Shown: positions 8,906-20,790, counted from the stretch's first letter. The stretch is 64,000 nt of DNA from Prorocentrum cordatum (GCA_963575745.1 CAUYUJ010011225.1:638768-702767); one strand, 5' to 3'. The notes: generated by a model not told the origin, from the letters alone. Program-made: numbers and translations.

Positions 8906-9976
8906 TCAAGACACGAGCTCGCCTGTCTTGAGAATTTTTTTGTCTCTGAGCATATTGCGAAGCTCCTCCATGCGGGCCTGCCCAGCTGCACTGCCAGCGG
9001 CCGCAATCTCAGCATCTGATTTGCCCTGGGTAGCGGCCAACTTCTTCGCAGCAAACCAACTTTTCCAGTGCTCTCGCTTGCAGAACGCCTTCCACTGATC
9101 ATCCTCAGAGAGATGCTTGCCCTTGCCCTTAGTCGCACCTGCTGCCTTCATGCACTTCATCGTTTTCATGACCGTCATCGCCTTCGCCTTGCCTTTCGCC
9201 TTCGCCTTCAACGCGACGTTGACGTCCTTGAAGGATCGAGACGTGATGGCCGTGCCAGACGCCGCTGCCAAGCGCTCAAGCTCGCTGCTCTCAACGCCCA
9301 GCGTCAGTGTCACAGACGGCCTTGGGTCAGCCGTCTTGTGCGTCAGTCTGCGTCGGCCCGTGCCCTGGAGCAAGGCGTTCAGGCGTGGGTCGGCGCTGCT
9401 GAACAGCTCGTCCTTGTTGATGGGGCTGCCGTCGGTGTCTGAGTCATCCACCACTATGGTCTCTATTTTCTCAGCCTCGCCGCACGTGACCTCCACATCC
9501 GAATCATCAGACACTGTTCCCAATGGCAGCCCAGCAGACCTCGGAGTATGAGTGGGCTTCTCGCTGACCTTCAGCTTGCCCCACAGCACTGCGTATTTAG
9601 CCGTCCACGCCGCAGGCACACACCTGGCGTTCGATTTGTGATTGAGCATTTGACAGAGAAGGGCCCTGAGTCCGAATATGACTACGTCGTTCTCGACTTT
9701 GGCTGGATCGTGGCCGCGTTCCTCAATCCAGGAAGCCAGGTGCTTCAGCAAATCCTTCTGATGTACGGCTTGACCGTCGGATGCATCAAGAATGATCTTG
9801 AGTGTCGGTATCAGCTTCACCCCCTTGGACCATTTCGGGGCGTTCTTGAACGCTTTCTCTGGGTACATCAACCTCGGAGAAGTGAAAGCAATCGGTGGCA
9901 ACTCATCGAATGCAAGGCATGCTGCGTCGTATGCAATGTCAACAGATTTTCTGTGCTCCTTCTTAGTGGCAGCCAT
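8906..9976 (-). CDS. Hypothetical 356-aa protein with Lys/Ala/Met-rich basic tail, single exon
   Basis: The frame is open to 10078, but its first 34 codons read through the relict leader (9996-10016). The natural start is therefore ATG 9976-9974 (MAATKKEHRK); stop TGA at 8908-8906. Residues about 1-130 look globular (PRLMYPEKAFKNAPKWSKG, then HLASWIEERGHDPAKVENDV, then CVPAAWTAKYAVLWGKL). An acidic Ser/Asp-rich linker follows (DDSDVEV, VVDDSDTDG). The basic segment KAKAKGKAKAMTVMKTMKC then precedes DDQWKAFCKREHWKSWF. Such KAMK-type tails are common in dinoflagellate proteins and suggest nucleic-acid binding; that is inference. Function unknown. Confidence 0.72.
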   Translation of the reverse strand: MAATKKEHRKSVDIAYDAACLAFDELPPIAFTSPRLMYPEKAFKNAPKWSKGVKLIPTLKIILDASDGQAVHQKDLLKHLASWIEERGHDPAKVENDVVIFGLRALLCQMLNHKSNARCVPAAWTAKYAVLWGKLKVSEKPTHTPRSAGLPLGTVSDDSDVEVTCGEAEKIETIVVDDSDTDGSPINKDELFSSADPRLNALLQGTGRRRLTHKTADPRPSVTLTLGVESSELERLAAASGTAITSRSFKDVNVALKAKAKGKAKAMTVMKTMKCMKAAGATKGKGKHLSEDDQWKAFCKREHWKSWFAAKKLAATQGKSDAEIAAAGSAAGQARMEELRNMLRDKKILKTGELVS

Positions 9977-9995
9977 ATGCTGAAGAAAAATATTA

Positions 9996-10016
9996 TAAGC
10001 CACAAAATGGCTACGG
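9996..10016 (-). other. Relict spliced leader
   Basis: The first 13 bases of the leader, CCGTAGCCATTTT, are perfect (10016 down to 10004). The rest (GTGGCTTA) is a scrambled form of GGCTCAAG. It lies 20 bp upstream of the ATG at 9976. Confidence 0.75.
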
Positions 10017-10467
10017 AGATCAGGCGCCATCACGGACGCCACAGACCACGATGCACGCGCTAACATAATCACGAGCACCGCGTGATATTCTATGAAATTG
10101 CCTCAGCGACAATATTATCGTATCATGTTGGCTTAAATGGTTATGTTTTGATATGAAATGGTGATGTTTGGGTGATTTTCGTTACGCATGCGTACATTCG
10201 TGCACGTACAAATCACACACGCGCGTTTATTATCACACACGCGTCTTTATAATGGTCGTCTACGAGGCTCGGGGGGGCTCCTCTGGGCATCTCCCCCGGG
10301 GCCCGTTTTGTGAGGATGTCTCAAGCGAGAGCGCCGGTTTGGGATTCGTCGGCGGATCCACCGGATCCAGCGGATCTGTCCGGAAACGGTGCCGGAGGCC
10401 GCTCTGGACTCGTGCTCTTCGCGCCGGGGGTGAGGATGACGTGAGTTCCACAGAAACTCCCTCAAAT

Positions 10468-10468
10468 T

Positions 10469-10564
<96 letters not shown>

Positions 10565-10625
10565 TTACTAACTACTAATACTACTACAAACCTACTAACT
10601 ACTACTACGACTACTACTACTACTA

Positions 10626-10715
<90 letters not shown>

Positions 10716-10725
10716 GACTACTGCT
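10468..10725. repeat. (CTA)n microsatellite
   Basis: Two long CTA/ACT tracts separated by about 60 bp of imperfect repeat. Confidence 0.92.
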
Positions 10726-13700
10726 GCTGTTACAAGCGGTTCTGCTACCATCCTCTACGATTTGGTATTATTAACGCGATTATTCACACTATTCTTATTA
10801 CTACGACAGCTATAGCTACTATTATGATGGTCGTGTTCGCTAGACTCTTGAAGAATCGGAAATGTAAAAAAGGCTGTTTCAGAGCGTTTTCAAGGGTTTC
10901 TGAGGCTTGTTTTTGCAGGTTCAAAAAAAGCTGTTTCAAAGTTCGTTGATTTTCCGAAAAAGCCGTGTGTTGGAATTGTAAAAGGAGATTTGTTTCCCTG
11001 GGTCCAGTTCGCATGCCTTTTTCGCATTTCCATTCCTCTTTCGTCTTCTTTGATTTCGTCCGTCCTCACCGCTTTTGGCTCTCTCATGTGTTTTTTTCTC
11101 CGATGTTCTCACTGCGTTAATCGGCATAGGCCTCTGTCTCTTCGCGTCTTCGGCCCAGTAACTATCAGTATTCCCTTGCCTTGTTGTGCCTTCAACTACC
11201 ACGTCTCCGACATCAGCCTTGCTTCTCTTCTCCCTCGAACAACCACTCTCTCCGCCAACCGCGCTTGGCACGACCTCCCGTGCTGGGTGTTGGGCCCCAC
11301 CCCGCTCTTCAACATGCAGCAAGGAGTGAGTGCGCCAGGATATATGGCGGATGGCCGTGTGCGCAAGGTGTTGTGCGCGGGCGCCACCCATGTGGATGTG
11401 CCCATGTGGCGCGGGCGGTATGCCATATGCGTCGGAATGTGACAATGGGTCGGGTTCGCGTTACCGCACCAACCTTTAAACTTACACCTGACACGCAATG
11501 TGAACGCTTGAGCGTCAAAACTGGTGGGCACGCACGCACTATTTTGCGTGTGTATATGGCGCGTGGAAGAAGATGCGTTCCCTAACCAGCGCACGAACGC
11601 ACCCATGAACCCCCACGCGCACGCACACGCACACTTGAACCCCCACACGCGACACCGCAACCGTTTGTACACGACCGCGCGCACCGATGCAACCGCGCAT
11701 CCAACCCGACACGCACGCACAAACGCAGGTGTTTGATTCAGCGGCGGAGTGGCCACTCGGGCGCGGGGAGCGGATGGGGGCGCGACGTCCATCACATATT
11801 GTTGATGGGCGAATGCAGCAGCGCGTCTAGAGCTAAGCAAAACATGCACTCACCTACCCAGACACGCATTCAAGACACCCGCGCAAGGCCCACACGTGGG
11901 CCTAGTGTTTTGCACAGCGGTCGAGCACGCGTGGCCCGCACCCCAGGCACGGTGAGGGGGGGGGGAAAGGCAGCGTGATCGTGCCCTGGTCGCGTCCGCC
12001 GCCTTGGCCGCCTCCTCCTTCTCCTTTAGCCGCCTCCTCCTGTCCTTGCCGCGGCGCCCTGAGTTCCTCGTTAACCCTTTTGTGTGAAATGGAACGCATA
12101 ATGGCGCACCCCGCCGCGCGCTGGTTTCACAGCGCTTTATGCGGATCGCCACCCATCACAAAAACAAAAAGCACCCGCGCCATCCATCCACCCGCGCGCC
12201 CACCCTGCAACCCTCCCGGCGGCGGCCGCCATCAGTATATTCTACTCGCCCAGCGCCACGTTGTCTACATGTTACCCACAACGTGTCCTGGCGCTCGCGC
12301 GCCTGGCCATGTACGTGGTGAGCGACATTGGGCCCCAGCTGATTGATTTCCGTTTGCGGGCCTCCTTTCCCTCCCTGGTTTTCTTTACCCTCTCCCCTTT
12401 TTCTCCCCTTTCGCATCCTCTCTCCCCTCCCCCCATTTTCCTTTCAATCCTTCGAGGCCCAGCCCACGGCGCCGCGTCCCATAGCGACGTCGACCGAACG
12501 CAGCACTGGGTAAGTTCCCGCCGTGCCCGCAAGCCAATATCGGCACACCCCTCACGACTGCTGGTGCACGCAAGGGGCTCACCGATACCCTATAAACAAG
12601 ATTGCGCCTTCCGACCACTTCAAAAAAACTCGACCTGACTTTCGACAGGGAGCAATCTGAATCAGAGGAGGGGGGGGCGGAAGACGAACATCAGCGCCAG
12701 GCGGCGCAGGAGGAACGAGGGGGGGGAAGAAGGCAGAGAAGGGGAGAAGAGGAAGAGGAGAGAGGGCGGGGGGGGTGGATGGCAAGGGAGGGGGGAGGAA
12801 CATCCAACGCAGGCTTTCTTGAGCCTGGGGGCCGCCCGCGCACCAAATCCCAGCGGCCCCCGCTGAAGAAACCGTTTGCCCTTGCGCGCCCGTGGTTTGC
12901 GAGGGAACGATTGAGGATATGGTGCCCTCTTTGTCGAAATACATTGTTTGTGTTTCTCCAGCTGTCTTTTGCCCCCCCCCCTCCCCCCCCCCCCGCGGCT
13001 CTCTGGCGCCGCCCGCGGTAAAGCAGCGGGCGAATGCGACGAAACTGTCCAGGGTACTCGTTGGATCCATCCTCCGCCGCGGCAGCAACGCTCCCCTTCC
13101 GCGCGAGTGGGGCGCTTGTTGCGGCAGAGGAAGGCAGGAACAATCAAGGGTGCGTTGGATAAGTTCATCGCGCATTCTCCTGTTGTTCCCTGCCCGCCTT
13201 GGCGCCTGTGGGGCGCCTTTTGGAGGCCTCTGAGGTCTCTTGAGGCCTGTTGGGGGGCTCTTGGGGGCCTCGCGGGGGCTTCTGATGGGGTCCGCTGGTG
13301 GTTCGCTGTGCCGTTAGGGGCCTCGTGGGGTGCCCCTTGGGGGCGGACTCTGGGGCCCTCATGGGCCTCGTGGGAGGCCGCGGCAGGGGGGGGGGAAGAG
13401 GACCGCCAGGAGGCGGAACAAACCAGAGGAAGAGAGCTCCGACGGCAACGGGGGCCAGGCGCAGGAAGAGGGGGGGGGAGGAGGAGCAGGACAAGGCAAC
13501 GCCAGAGTGGGACGAGGATGTCCCCTGATTGCTCCGCTGCGCACCTCACGAGGATCGTGGCCCCACAGTGAGCCCCATTGCCTTCGCGAAGAACGAAATC
13601 GGCCCTCTACCCCCCTCCACCCCGCGCGCCTCCTTGGCGCTTCCTCGGAAGGGCAGTAGCTGCGCAGGGGTTGCACCGACTGCGTTTGTGGCAACGTTCG

Positions 13701-14202
13701 AAAGGCACCCCGCTGCGCATGTCGACACCTGCCTCACACGCACTGTTGCCCTGCAGGGAGCTCCCCCGAGACCTCGTGGCGAACTTCTCGCGGCGTGCCC
13801 CATCGCGCGTCGGCGCGCCCCTCACAGTGTTGGCGGCCCCACAGGGAGGTCCACTGACAACGTCGGTAGCAATGCTCGCATGTCACCTGCCTTTTTTTCG
13901 AGCCCGCGTCGGCGCGCCCCTCGCGTGGGGGTAGGCGCCGCAACGGGGTCCGCAGACGGCCCAAGAATGGCCAGAGCCAACGCCGTCGTGTTTACACGTG
14001 GTTGCCGTGTCCGTCCGCAGTTGGATCGTCTTGATGTTGGGTCGCGCCCGTCGCCAGGCTATGTTTGCATTGCCGCGCGAGGAAGCGGCAGTGTAGGTAG
14101 GCAGCGATGTTCTGAGTTTGGGATCGTTATTGGTTGAATGTTTCAGTCGCAGCTGCGACGTATCACGGGGCCATGTTGTTATCAACGGTCACGCCGTCAC
14201 TT
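10726..14202. other. Intergenic sequence, no gene recognised
   Basis: It includes a cytosine-rich region with ACGCACGCACAC-type repeats (11,580-11,740), several G or C homopolymers (12,660-12,990), and a GGGGGCCTC/TTGGGG stretch (13,200-13,400) resembling the cores of the TIR elements without recognisable ends. Open frames are present on both strands but have no motif and follow base composition. Confidence 0.6.
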
Positions 14203-14222
14203 CGGTAGCCATTTGTTTCAAG
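14203..14222 (+). other. Relict spliced leader of gene 1
   Basis: GTAGCCATTT (14205-14214) is perfect and the leader's final TCAAG is present; one base is deleted and two or three changed between. It lies 44 bp upstream of the ATG at 14267, the same spacing range as at the minus-strand genes. Confidence 0.65.
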
Positions 14223-14266
14223 CCCGCGTGTTTGGAGCTGTCTTTGCCTGCGGGCCGTTCGCCACC

Positions 14267-15260
14267 ATGCCTCGCGGTAAAAGTGGTGACCAGTTGAAAG
14301 CGATGCAGGACGCTGCCCGAGAGTCCAAGCGGCGGCGCCGCGAGCAGCATGCCAGCGGGGAACAATTGCGCCCGCAAGTTGGCCCTGTTGCAGTGGACGC
14401 TCAATTGTTGTCGGGCCAGCTTGCGGCCAGGTCGCCCAACACGCTGCATCCGATCGTTGATATCGTTGGGCAGGCCGTGGCGAACGCCATGGCAGTCAGA
14501 GCATCTCCGTCTGAGCTCGGGCGACGTTTCTTGCTCGAGAATGTTTCTACTGATAGGGCGCCGCTGGACAAGAAAGCTAGTGCCTTCAACATGAGCAGGG
14601 GTACGTACGACAGAACTACATCCAGGTTGGCTTCCCCTGCGTGGTGCGTGCCCCGCCTCATCAGGAGATCGATCATGAGTGCAGTTGGTCGCCCCGCAGC
14701 TGGCGCCACCATCACTGTTCACCAGGTCGTCGATGCCGTGGCGTATGATGAAACTCCGTTGGGCCTCAGGGTGCTTGCCAACCCCTCTAAGCGAGTTGAC
14801 CCTGACAGTTGCACGTTGTCGCCGTCGGAGTTGGCTCCTGTGTTGGCGGCGCGGGACCTTTCGAAACTCAACAGCAGTGATGTGTGCAAATTGTTCCAAA
14901 CGCTGTCGGAGTGGGGTGTGTGCGCAACTGCCGAGAATGATGATCGTGTGCGGAAAGTGTTTATCATTGGTCAGTGCCACAATGCGTTGCAGGTTCTTCG
15001 GACGACATCGGCAGCATGTATCGCAGAGGCCTTGGCTGACTCAGATTGTGCTACACTGGGCGAATGCAGAGCAACATCTGCAACCCGACTGGTCAATATT
15101 GACAGGCACGCTTCGAATATGGCCGCAGAGCGGCAGTTGTTGGCATCTCGTTCTGGGAATTGGTCTGCGTTGCCATCTTTTTGTGAAGTGTACATGACAG
15201 CATCGATACACAAAATGGCATTCTCCCCAATTGAGTTTGCTGTTTCTGGTTGTATCAATC
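14267..15260 (+). CDS. Gene 1 exon 1 (five-exon hypothetical gene, about 1,600 aa)
   Basis: The start is ATG 14267 in context GCCACCATG, 44 bp after the relict leader; the frame is open earlier, but that reads through the leader. The exon encodes MPRGKSGDQL, a basic stretch (ESKRRRREQH) that may be a nuclear-localisation signal, and a long globular region ending SALPSFCEVYMTASIHKMAF. I remember this 'SFCEVY..SSIHK' text from large multicopy dinoflagellate proteins of unknown function. Reading stays open to about 15260, where element G begins. The exact 3' boundary is unresolved: all nearby GT dinucleotides are in phase 1, which does not match the acceptor phase of exon 2. A canonical alternative would end at GTGTAC (15190), losing about 23 residues. 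Confidence 0.68.
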
Positions 15261-15263
15261 GTT

Positions 15264-16118
15264 GGCGCTTCGCGTATTCCCACCAACCCATGCTGTTCCT
15301 CCTGCGCATTCTCCTGCTCCTCCTCCTCCTCCTCCTCCTCCTCCTCTTTCTCCTCCTTCTCCTCCTTTTTCTTCTCATCCTCCTCTTTCTCCTGGTGGCG
15401 CCTTGGAGGTCTCGCGGGGCCTTGTGGTCGGCCCTGGGGCCCTGCGCGCGGGCGGGCGATGCCCCGTCGGCTGGCGGGCGGCGCAGAGAGTGCGTTCCAA
15501 GATGCATATTGGGCCTTGGGGCCGTCTTGGAGGACGTCGATCAACGAAGGGGGTGTCCTTGAGCAGCCCCCCTCCCCAGGGGCTCCAACGCTCGCTTCCT
15601 GTAGTTTCATGGGGCGCTCTTGGGGCGCTCATGAGCGCCCTGGGTGTCGTCTCGAGGCTCTCTTGGGCCCCTCTTGGGCCCTCTTGGAGCAATCTTGGGG
15701 CCTCGGATGGCCGTCGGAAACGAAAATGCGAGAAGGCAAGCGCAATCGTTTTTCCTGGGTCTTTGGAGGATGTTCGCCTCTTCGGGGCCCCCTTGGGCAG
15801 CTCTCTGTCCTTTGGGGCCTTCTTGGAAGGGCCTTGGGCCATTTTGGGGCATCGTCGGAACCAGCTTGAGGCGCCTTGCGTTATCCTGAGCCATCTTGGT
15901 GGTCGTCTTGGCATCTCCGAGGCTCCCTTGGAGCCGTCTGTGGCCCCCCTGGGCGCTCTGGCCGCTCGCTCCCCCCCCCCCCCCCTCCGCCCTTCCCAGA
16001 TCCAGGAGGGGGGCGGGGGGCGGGTGGCGCGGGCGGGTGAGCCGCTCACCGAAAGGGGAGAAGGGGGTTGGAAGATGAACCTCTTTTAACGCCTGCGCCC
16101 TGGCGGGCTGGTTGGATT
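15264..16118 (-). mobile_element. TIR element copy G, forming intron 1 of gene 1
   Basis: In plus coordinates it starts GGCGCTTCGCGTATTCCC, then ACCAACCCA, and ends GGGCTGGTTGGATT. It is the second subfamily (shared with H), with CTC repeats near one end and cores containing 'GGGCCTTGGGGCCGTC' and 'GGCCGTCGGAAACGAAAATG'. It fills the gap between exons 1 and 2 with only a few bases to spare. The short direct repeat TTGGC occurs at both edges (15262-15266 and 16118-16122), a candidate target duplication. Confidence 0.78.
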
Positions 16119-16907
16119 TGGCACTGTCGTTGCGGTCCGCTGGCGCCATGGACGAGTTCCGCCAGTGCGTGGAAGAGGTTGCACTCAACGCCATGGTTTT
16201 GAAAGTGGGTGATCCGCCAGACGCCGCAGAGATGTACACACGTTTGGCTTTGAGGTCATTCTTGCCTGGGAAGGGTAACGTTGCGTTCAGGCGTTTAGTG
16301 TTGTACCTTCTTCCATCTGCTGATTGGAGAGACGATTCGTTGGTTTGTTATGTGAGTTCTGCCGAAGCTGCACTGGACCAGTCCAACAGATCACACATTG
16401 CTTCAGCATTGGCTACTGCACTGTGTCAGAAGCGTTTCTCGGTGTGGCGACGCGACAAGTGGACTGGTTGCGAAGAGGCCGTGTGCGAGCAGGCTCTGGT
16501 CGCCAGCTGCGGAGGCATTCTTGAGGACTCGTACAGGCTCTGGGCTTCGAGGCAGCTGGCTAAAGATGCTAAGTGTGCACCAGGCGATCATGCTGATGGT
16601 GATCCTCTTGGTGATGATGCAGGGCCAGACCTGGATGCTGCCCTTGCTGCTCCTCATGCTGCGCGCCCGTCGGCGTCCCATGATGACGACGCCGCCCAGA
16701 GGCGCAGGGAGCAGGCCAAGAATCGTGCCAAGGCGCTCGAATGGTTGGGCGATAAGAGCATGAGCGCCTTGACGTCCTTGGTGCTGCTGCGGAACACGAT
16801 GGGCCCGCTCCAGGCCCTCTTGCGCAGCCAGCTCCAGACGAGCTCGGCCGCCTGGGAGCGCAAGCAGCGCGCGGCCAGCATCGCGCATGCTCGCCGCGTT
16901 GCGGCAG
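16119..16907 (+). CDS. Gene 1 exon 2
   Basis: The frame reads LALSLRSAGAMDEFRQCVEE, then LPSADWRDDSLVCYVSSAEA, an Asp-rich stretch (HADGDPLGDDAGPDLD) and an Arg/Ala-rich helix ending ARRVAAG. Joining it to exon 1 as ...VSGCIN-LALSLRS... matches what I recall of related proteins, in which an 'LP(N/S)GDW'-like motif lies here. The donor is CAG|GTGCGC at 16908, phase 1. The 5' boundary is set by element G, not by a clear AG; GAG or CAG at 16156/16165 are canonical alternatives. Confidence 0.65.
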
Positions 16908-17367
16908 GTGCGCGCTTGCCATTGCAAACCCACACGCCCACCAACCAATTGTCGTCCTCCTCTCCCCCCCACCCCCTCCCCCAAAAAAAATCGTCGGCCA
17001 GCGCCCCGAAACATGAAACTGAACTGAAAGCGCCTGGGGGCCGTTTCGTTTCACATCCTGCGTTTTCGGTTCGAGGGCAGTTTTCTTGGGGCCCCTGGGC
17101 CCCAGTCCTCCTTCTCCTCATCTCCTGTCCTCCTCGGTCTTCCTTGCCCCTCTCCTCAGTCCCCTTCAGTCCTCCTCAGCCCCCCCTCAGTCCATCCAGT
17201 CGCTCATCGTCCTCCTCACCTGCCTCTGTCCTCAGTCTTCCTCAGTCCCCCTCCCCCCCCCCCGCCCCCCCCAGTCCCCCTCGGCCCCCCCGTCCTATCC
17301 ATCCTTTTGTTTTTCTTGCTGCGCGGCGGAGTGCCGATCGTTAATCATGCATCGTGGTAGCCTCAAG

Positions 17368-19043
17368 GTGATGCGGCCGCTGGCGGCCTCGGGAGGGACT
17401 TCCGCATTCTCGTGGCCGCCCGCCAGGAGCAGGAACAGCTTGCGACTGTGAAGTTGCAGGCATTGCTGAACAACGCTGCGTTGTGGTCATTGTTGTGCAG
17501 GGACCAGGTCACTAATTACGCCAGGTCGGTGGCTTTCCGGATGGTCAGTAAAGCATTGGGCGGGCTTGATCGGCATCTGCATCGTCCTCATAGCGGGTAC
17601 CCGTGGAGATTGTTCTTGGTCATCGAGAACCCAGGCTTGAGCGATGAGATCAAATCTACACCTCCATGCGTCATGGACCAGTGGAGTGCTGCTTTCGTCC
17701 GAGACAATGACGTGTCCACCGAGACGGCCCGCGACAAGCTCACCCTTCACGCCCTGATGTTGTACAGTGACATCTCGCGCGTCGAGGTGGGGCACAGTCA
17801 TAACCGACGCCTCGTGTACAACCGCGCCCAGACGCACAATATTGACATCAGAACTTTGTCAACAGGTTGGGTGGCACAGGAAATATCGAATGCCGTGGCT
17901 GCTGTGACTAGCGGGTGCAACAACGAGGTGCACCAAGGCGCGGGCGGCCAGCACGATGACCATGTTTCTGACAACGCCGTGAGGTCGAGAGCTGGCGGTG
18001 CGTGGAGAGCATTCTTGCATAAGGTCAAGATGAACGACGTCAAGGCTGCAGCTGTCTTGTACCGCCAGCTGGGCGAGGCGGAGCTCGATGAACTTCGGGC
18101 CGACGGGGCAGCTGCCACCCTGAGAGCGCAGGGTGGCGTGCCGTCGCGGCAGACGGCCTTCGGACCGAAGCACAAGGATGTTGCCAGGATGACGGCGGGG
18201 CGAAACATTTCTGGCCGCCTCGAGCGCTTGCGCGCCCTTGACGGCGATGAGCAAGCCGACCGCTTGCTGAGGGATGCCCACATCAGCGGCCAGACCCCGA
18301 GCGAGCTCAAGAGTTTGTCGCGCTTCATGGACCGCATGGACCGCCAGCAGCAACAGCAGGAGGCGGCGCGCCAGGTAGATGTCATCAGGTCATACGGGCG
18401 AGAACCATCCCATGTGGCCAGCGCATGCACGTCCTTGCCATCGTTAGCCTCTGTGTCGGACAACTTAGTGGCAGTGCAGTGCGTCAGTGGTTGCCCCGTG
18501 CTTCAGGTGCGTCCAGGCGCGCCTGCGACGGCGGCAATGCAGGCTCACCAGTGGGCGGCTGAGTCTGGCAGAAACGGCCAGAATGTGCTCAAGGTTGTGG
18601 ACCATTTGTGGGATCAGCAACACAGGATTTTGCGTGGTTGTGGTGCTGATTCCAGCACAGCAGAGCAGGGTTTTAACTTGACCCCGACCACGTGCTTCAA
18701 ATATGGGTGTTGTACCTGCTCGGAACAGGGCCGTCTTGCTTGGAAAATCCGCAATCGATTGCTGCAGCTCCTGAAGGCCCACTACCCTTCCAAGTCCCCT
18801 GCCAAATTAGATTTGGCCAGTGGCCGCACCATCCTCAGATTCGAGACGGTGCCGATCTCTGCGTCGGCAGAGGACATCATGCTGTGGGGCACAAGCGAGG
18901 TCTGGGCCCACATCACGTGCATGTCTTTCTCGCCATACGAGCCCGAGTTCCAGGTGCCCCGCGCGGTGGAGGACGTCGGCGACCTCCACCAGAGCGGCGC
19001 GGAGGGCGCGGAGCTCGCGCTCAAGGCGCTGCTTGGTGCAAAA
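17368..19043 (+). CDS. Gene 1 exon 3
   Basis: Acceptor TCAAG|GTG (17367/17368) restores phase 1 and gives ...AAG-DAAAGGLGRDFRILVAARQ... in one frame with exon 2. The exon encodes 558 residues: a globular region (NYARSVAFRMVSKALGGLDR; SGYPWRLFLVIENP), a Gln run (RMDRQQQQQEAARQ) and a late Cys-rich patch (TPTTCFKYGCCTCSEQGRLA). The region around FRMVSK...LIENP is one I remember from multicopy dinoflagellate proteins, but no catalytic signature is evident. The donor chosen is AAA|GTGCAA at 19044, phase 0; a GT at 19036 is the alternative in phase 1. Intron 2 (16908-17367) is C/T-rich without genes. Confidence 0.68.
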
Positions 19044-19410
19044 GTGCAACCCTCAGTTCCCCCATGGGCCTCCTATCCTTCTCCCCTTCTTCCTTTTCCT
19101 CCGCCGCCATGGCCAGGCCCCCCTCCGTCCCGTGCGTCTTCTTCGCGGGAGCGGGCGCCAAAAGCCCCCCCCCCCCCCCCCCCCCAACATGGTTAGTTGT
19201 TTTTTTTTTTTTTTTGCGGTTCCGAGGTGCCTTTGGTGAAATGTGCGCCCCTGGCCCGATTGTTTTTTTCCCTCGCGGTTCCTTCGGGGGCCAGGCGCAG
19301 GCGGCGGGGGCATGGGGGAATTGTGGTGACCCAGACCTTCGCCCGCCCTTTCTTCGCTTCACCCCGCGCCCTCCCTCCTTTTCAAAGTCTCTGCCTCCTT
19401 ACCTGTCCCC

Positions 19411-19488
19411 CTCTCTCTCTCTCTCTCTCTCGTCTCTCTCTCTCCTCTCATCTCTCTCTCTCTCTCACTCCCTCCCTTTACCCTCTCT

Positions 19489-19520
<32 letters not shown>

Positions 19521-19605
19521 CTCTCGCTCACTCTCTCATCTCTTCCAATCTCTCTCTCTCATCAATCTCTCTCTCTCTCTCTTCTCCATCTTCACTCATC
19601 TCTCA

Positions 19606-19639
<34 letters not shown>

Positions 19640-19710
19640 ATCAATCTCTCTCTCTCTCTTCTCTCTCACTCTCTCTCTCTCTTCTCTCTCTCTTCCTCAC
19701 TCTCTCTCCT
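19411..19710. repeat. Long (CT)n microsatellite followed by poly-C
   Basis: About 300 bp of CT dinucleotides with CTC/ATC interruptions, then a run of about 23 C up to 19735. It lies in intron 3 of gene 1; a 15-T run precedes it near 19200. Confidence 0.92.
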
Positions 19711-20429
19711 CTCCCCCCCCCCCCCCCCCCCCCCCTGCCCATTCCATGTCCGTTCCTGCTCTGCTTTTCGCCCAGCCCTTCCCTCTATCGTCATTCTGCT
19801 GCCCCCCATCACCAACCCATCCCCTTCCCACCCTTTCTGCTTGTTTCCTTCGCCGACGTGGGAGATCGCATGTGGGTGGCAATGCGAGCGATCAGATACG
19901 TTACGCGCGCTGAAACACACGAACGCACGCACGATGGTAAAGTACGGCGTTGCGTGCGCGTAGCGTGCGTTGCGCGCGTGGTGTTCGTGCGCGCCTCTGC
20001 AACGTGGTCGCGCTCGCACAAATGAGGTTCGCTGCGTGCGACTGTCGTCTGAGCGAGCGTTATCCGCGGTGCGTGGCGTTGCGTTTGCCGTTTCGCGCGC
20101 TGACGTTCATTCGATGGCCTGCGGGCAATGCCGCCGCGGTACCTGGGTTGTTATGTGTCGGGTTTCGTGCGTGGTTTATTGCGTCTGGTGGGCGGCCTCT
20201 CGAGGCCCTCTCGGGCGCGGAATCTCAGATGTATTGTCTCGGCTCGGAGGCGCCCTGGAGGTTCTGAGGGCGCTGTGTTCTTGGGCGTCTGTGGTGGGTC
20301 CGTGGTTGCCTTAGCGCGTGTTTGTTTGGGGCATCATTTGGGTGTACTTGTTGTTGGTGGTGCTTCTTGTAGGCTTCTGGTGCGAAAGTCGTCTACTCGA
20401 TTTCTCCCTCTCCTCCCCCTCCCCTTTTT

Positions 20430-20759
20430 TTATTACTGCTACGAATATGTCGACACTTCAACAGCTACGGTTATTTCAATGAATACGATGTGTTATTACT
20501 ACTACTGCTATCTATTACCACTGCGACTCGTACTATTGATGTTACTCTGGCTGGTGCTACTAGCACGACGACTACTATTACTGTCACTGCCACGAATGCG
20601 GTTACTCGGGCTACTACGTTTCCACTGTGACGACTAGTTCTGCTACTACTACTACAGATGCTACTACTCTTATTTTTTCTAACACGGCTGCTATTACTAC
20701 TACCCTTAATGCTACTGCAACTACGGCTACGACCACTGCTGTCGCTACTGCCTGTATGT

Positions 20760-20790
<31 letters not shown>

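Noticed and set aside
9977-10078. Upstream extension of the 8906-9976 gene to 10078
   Set aside because: The extra 34 codons read through the relict spliced leader, which lies in the 5' untranslated part.
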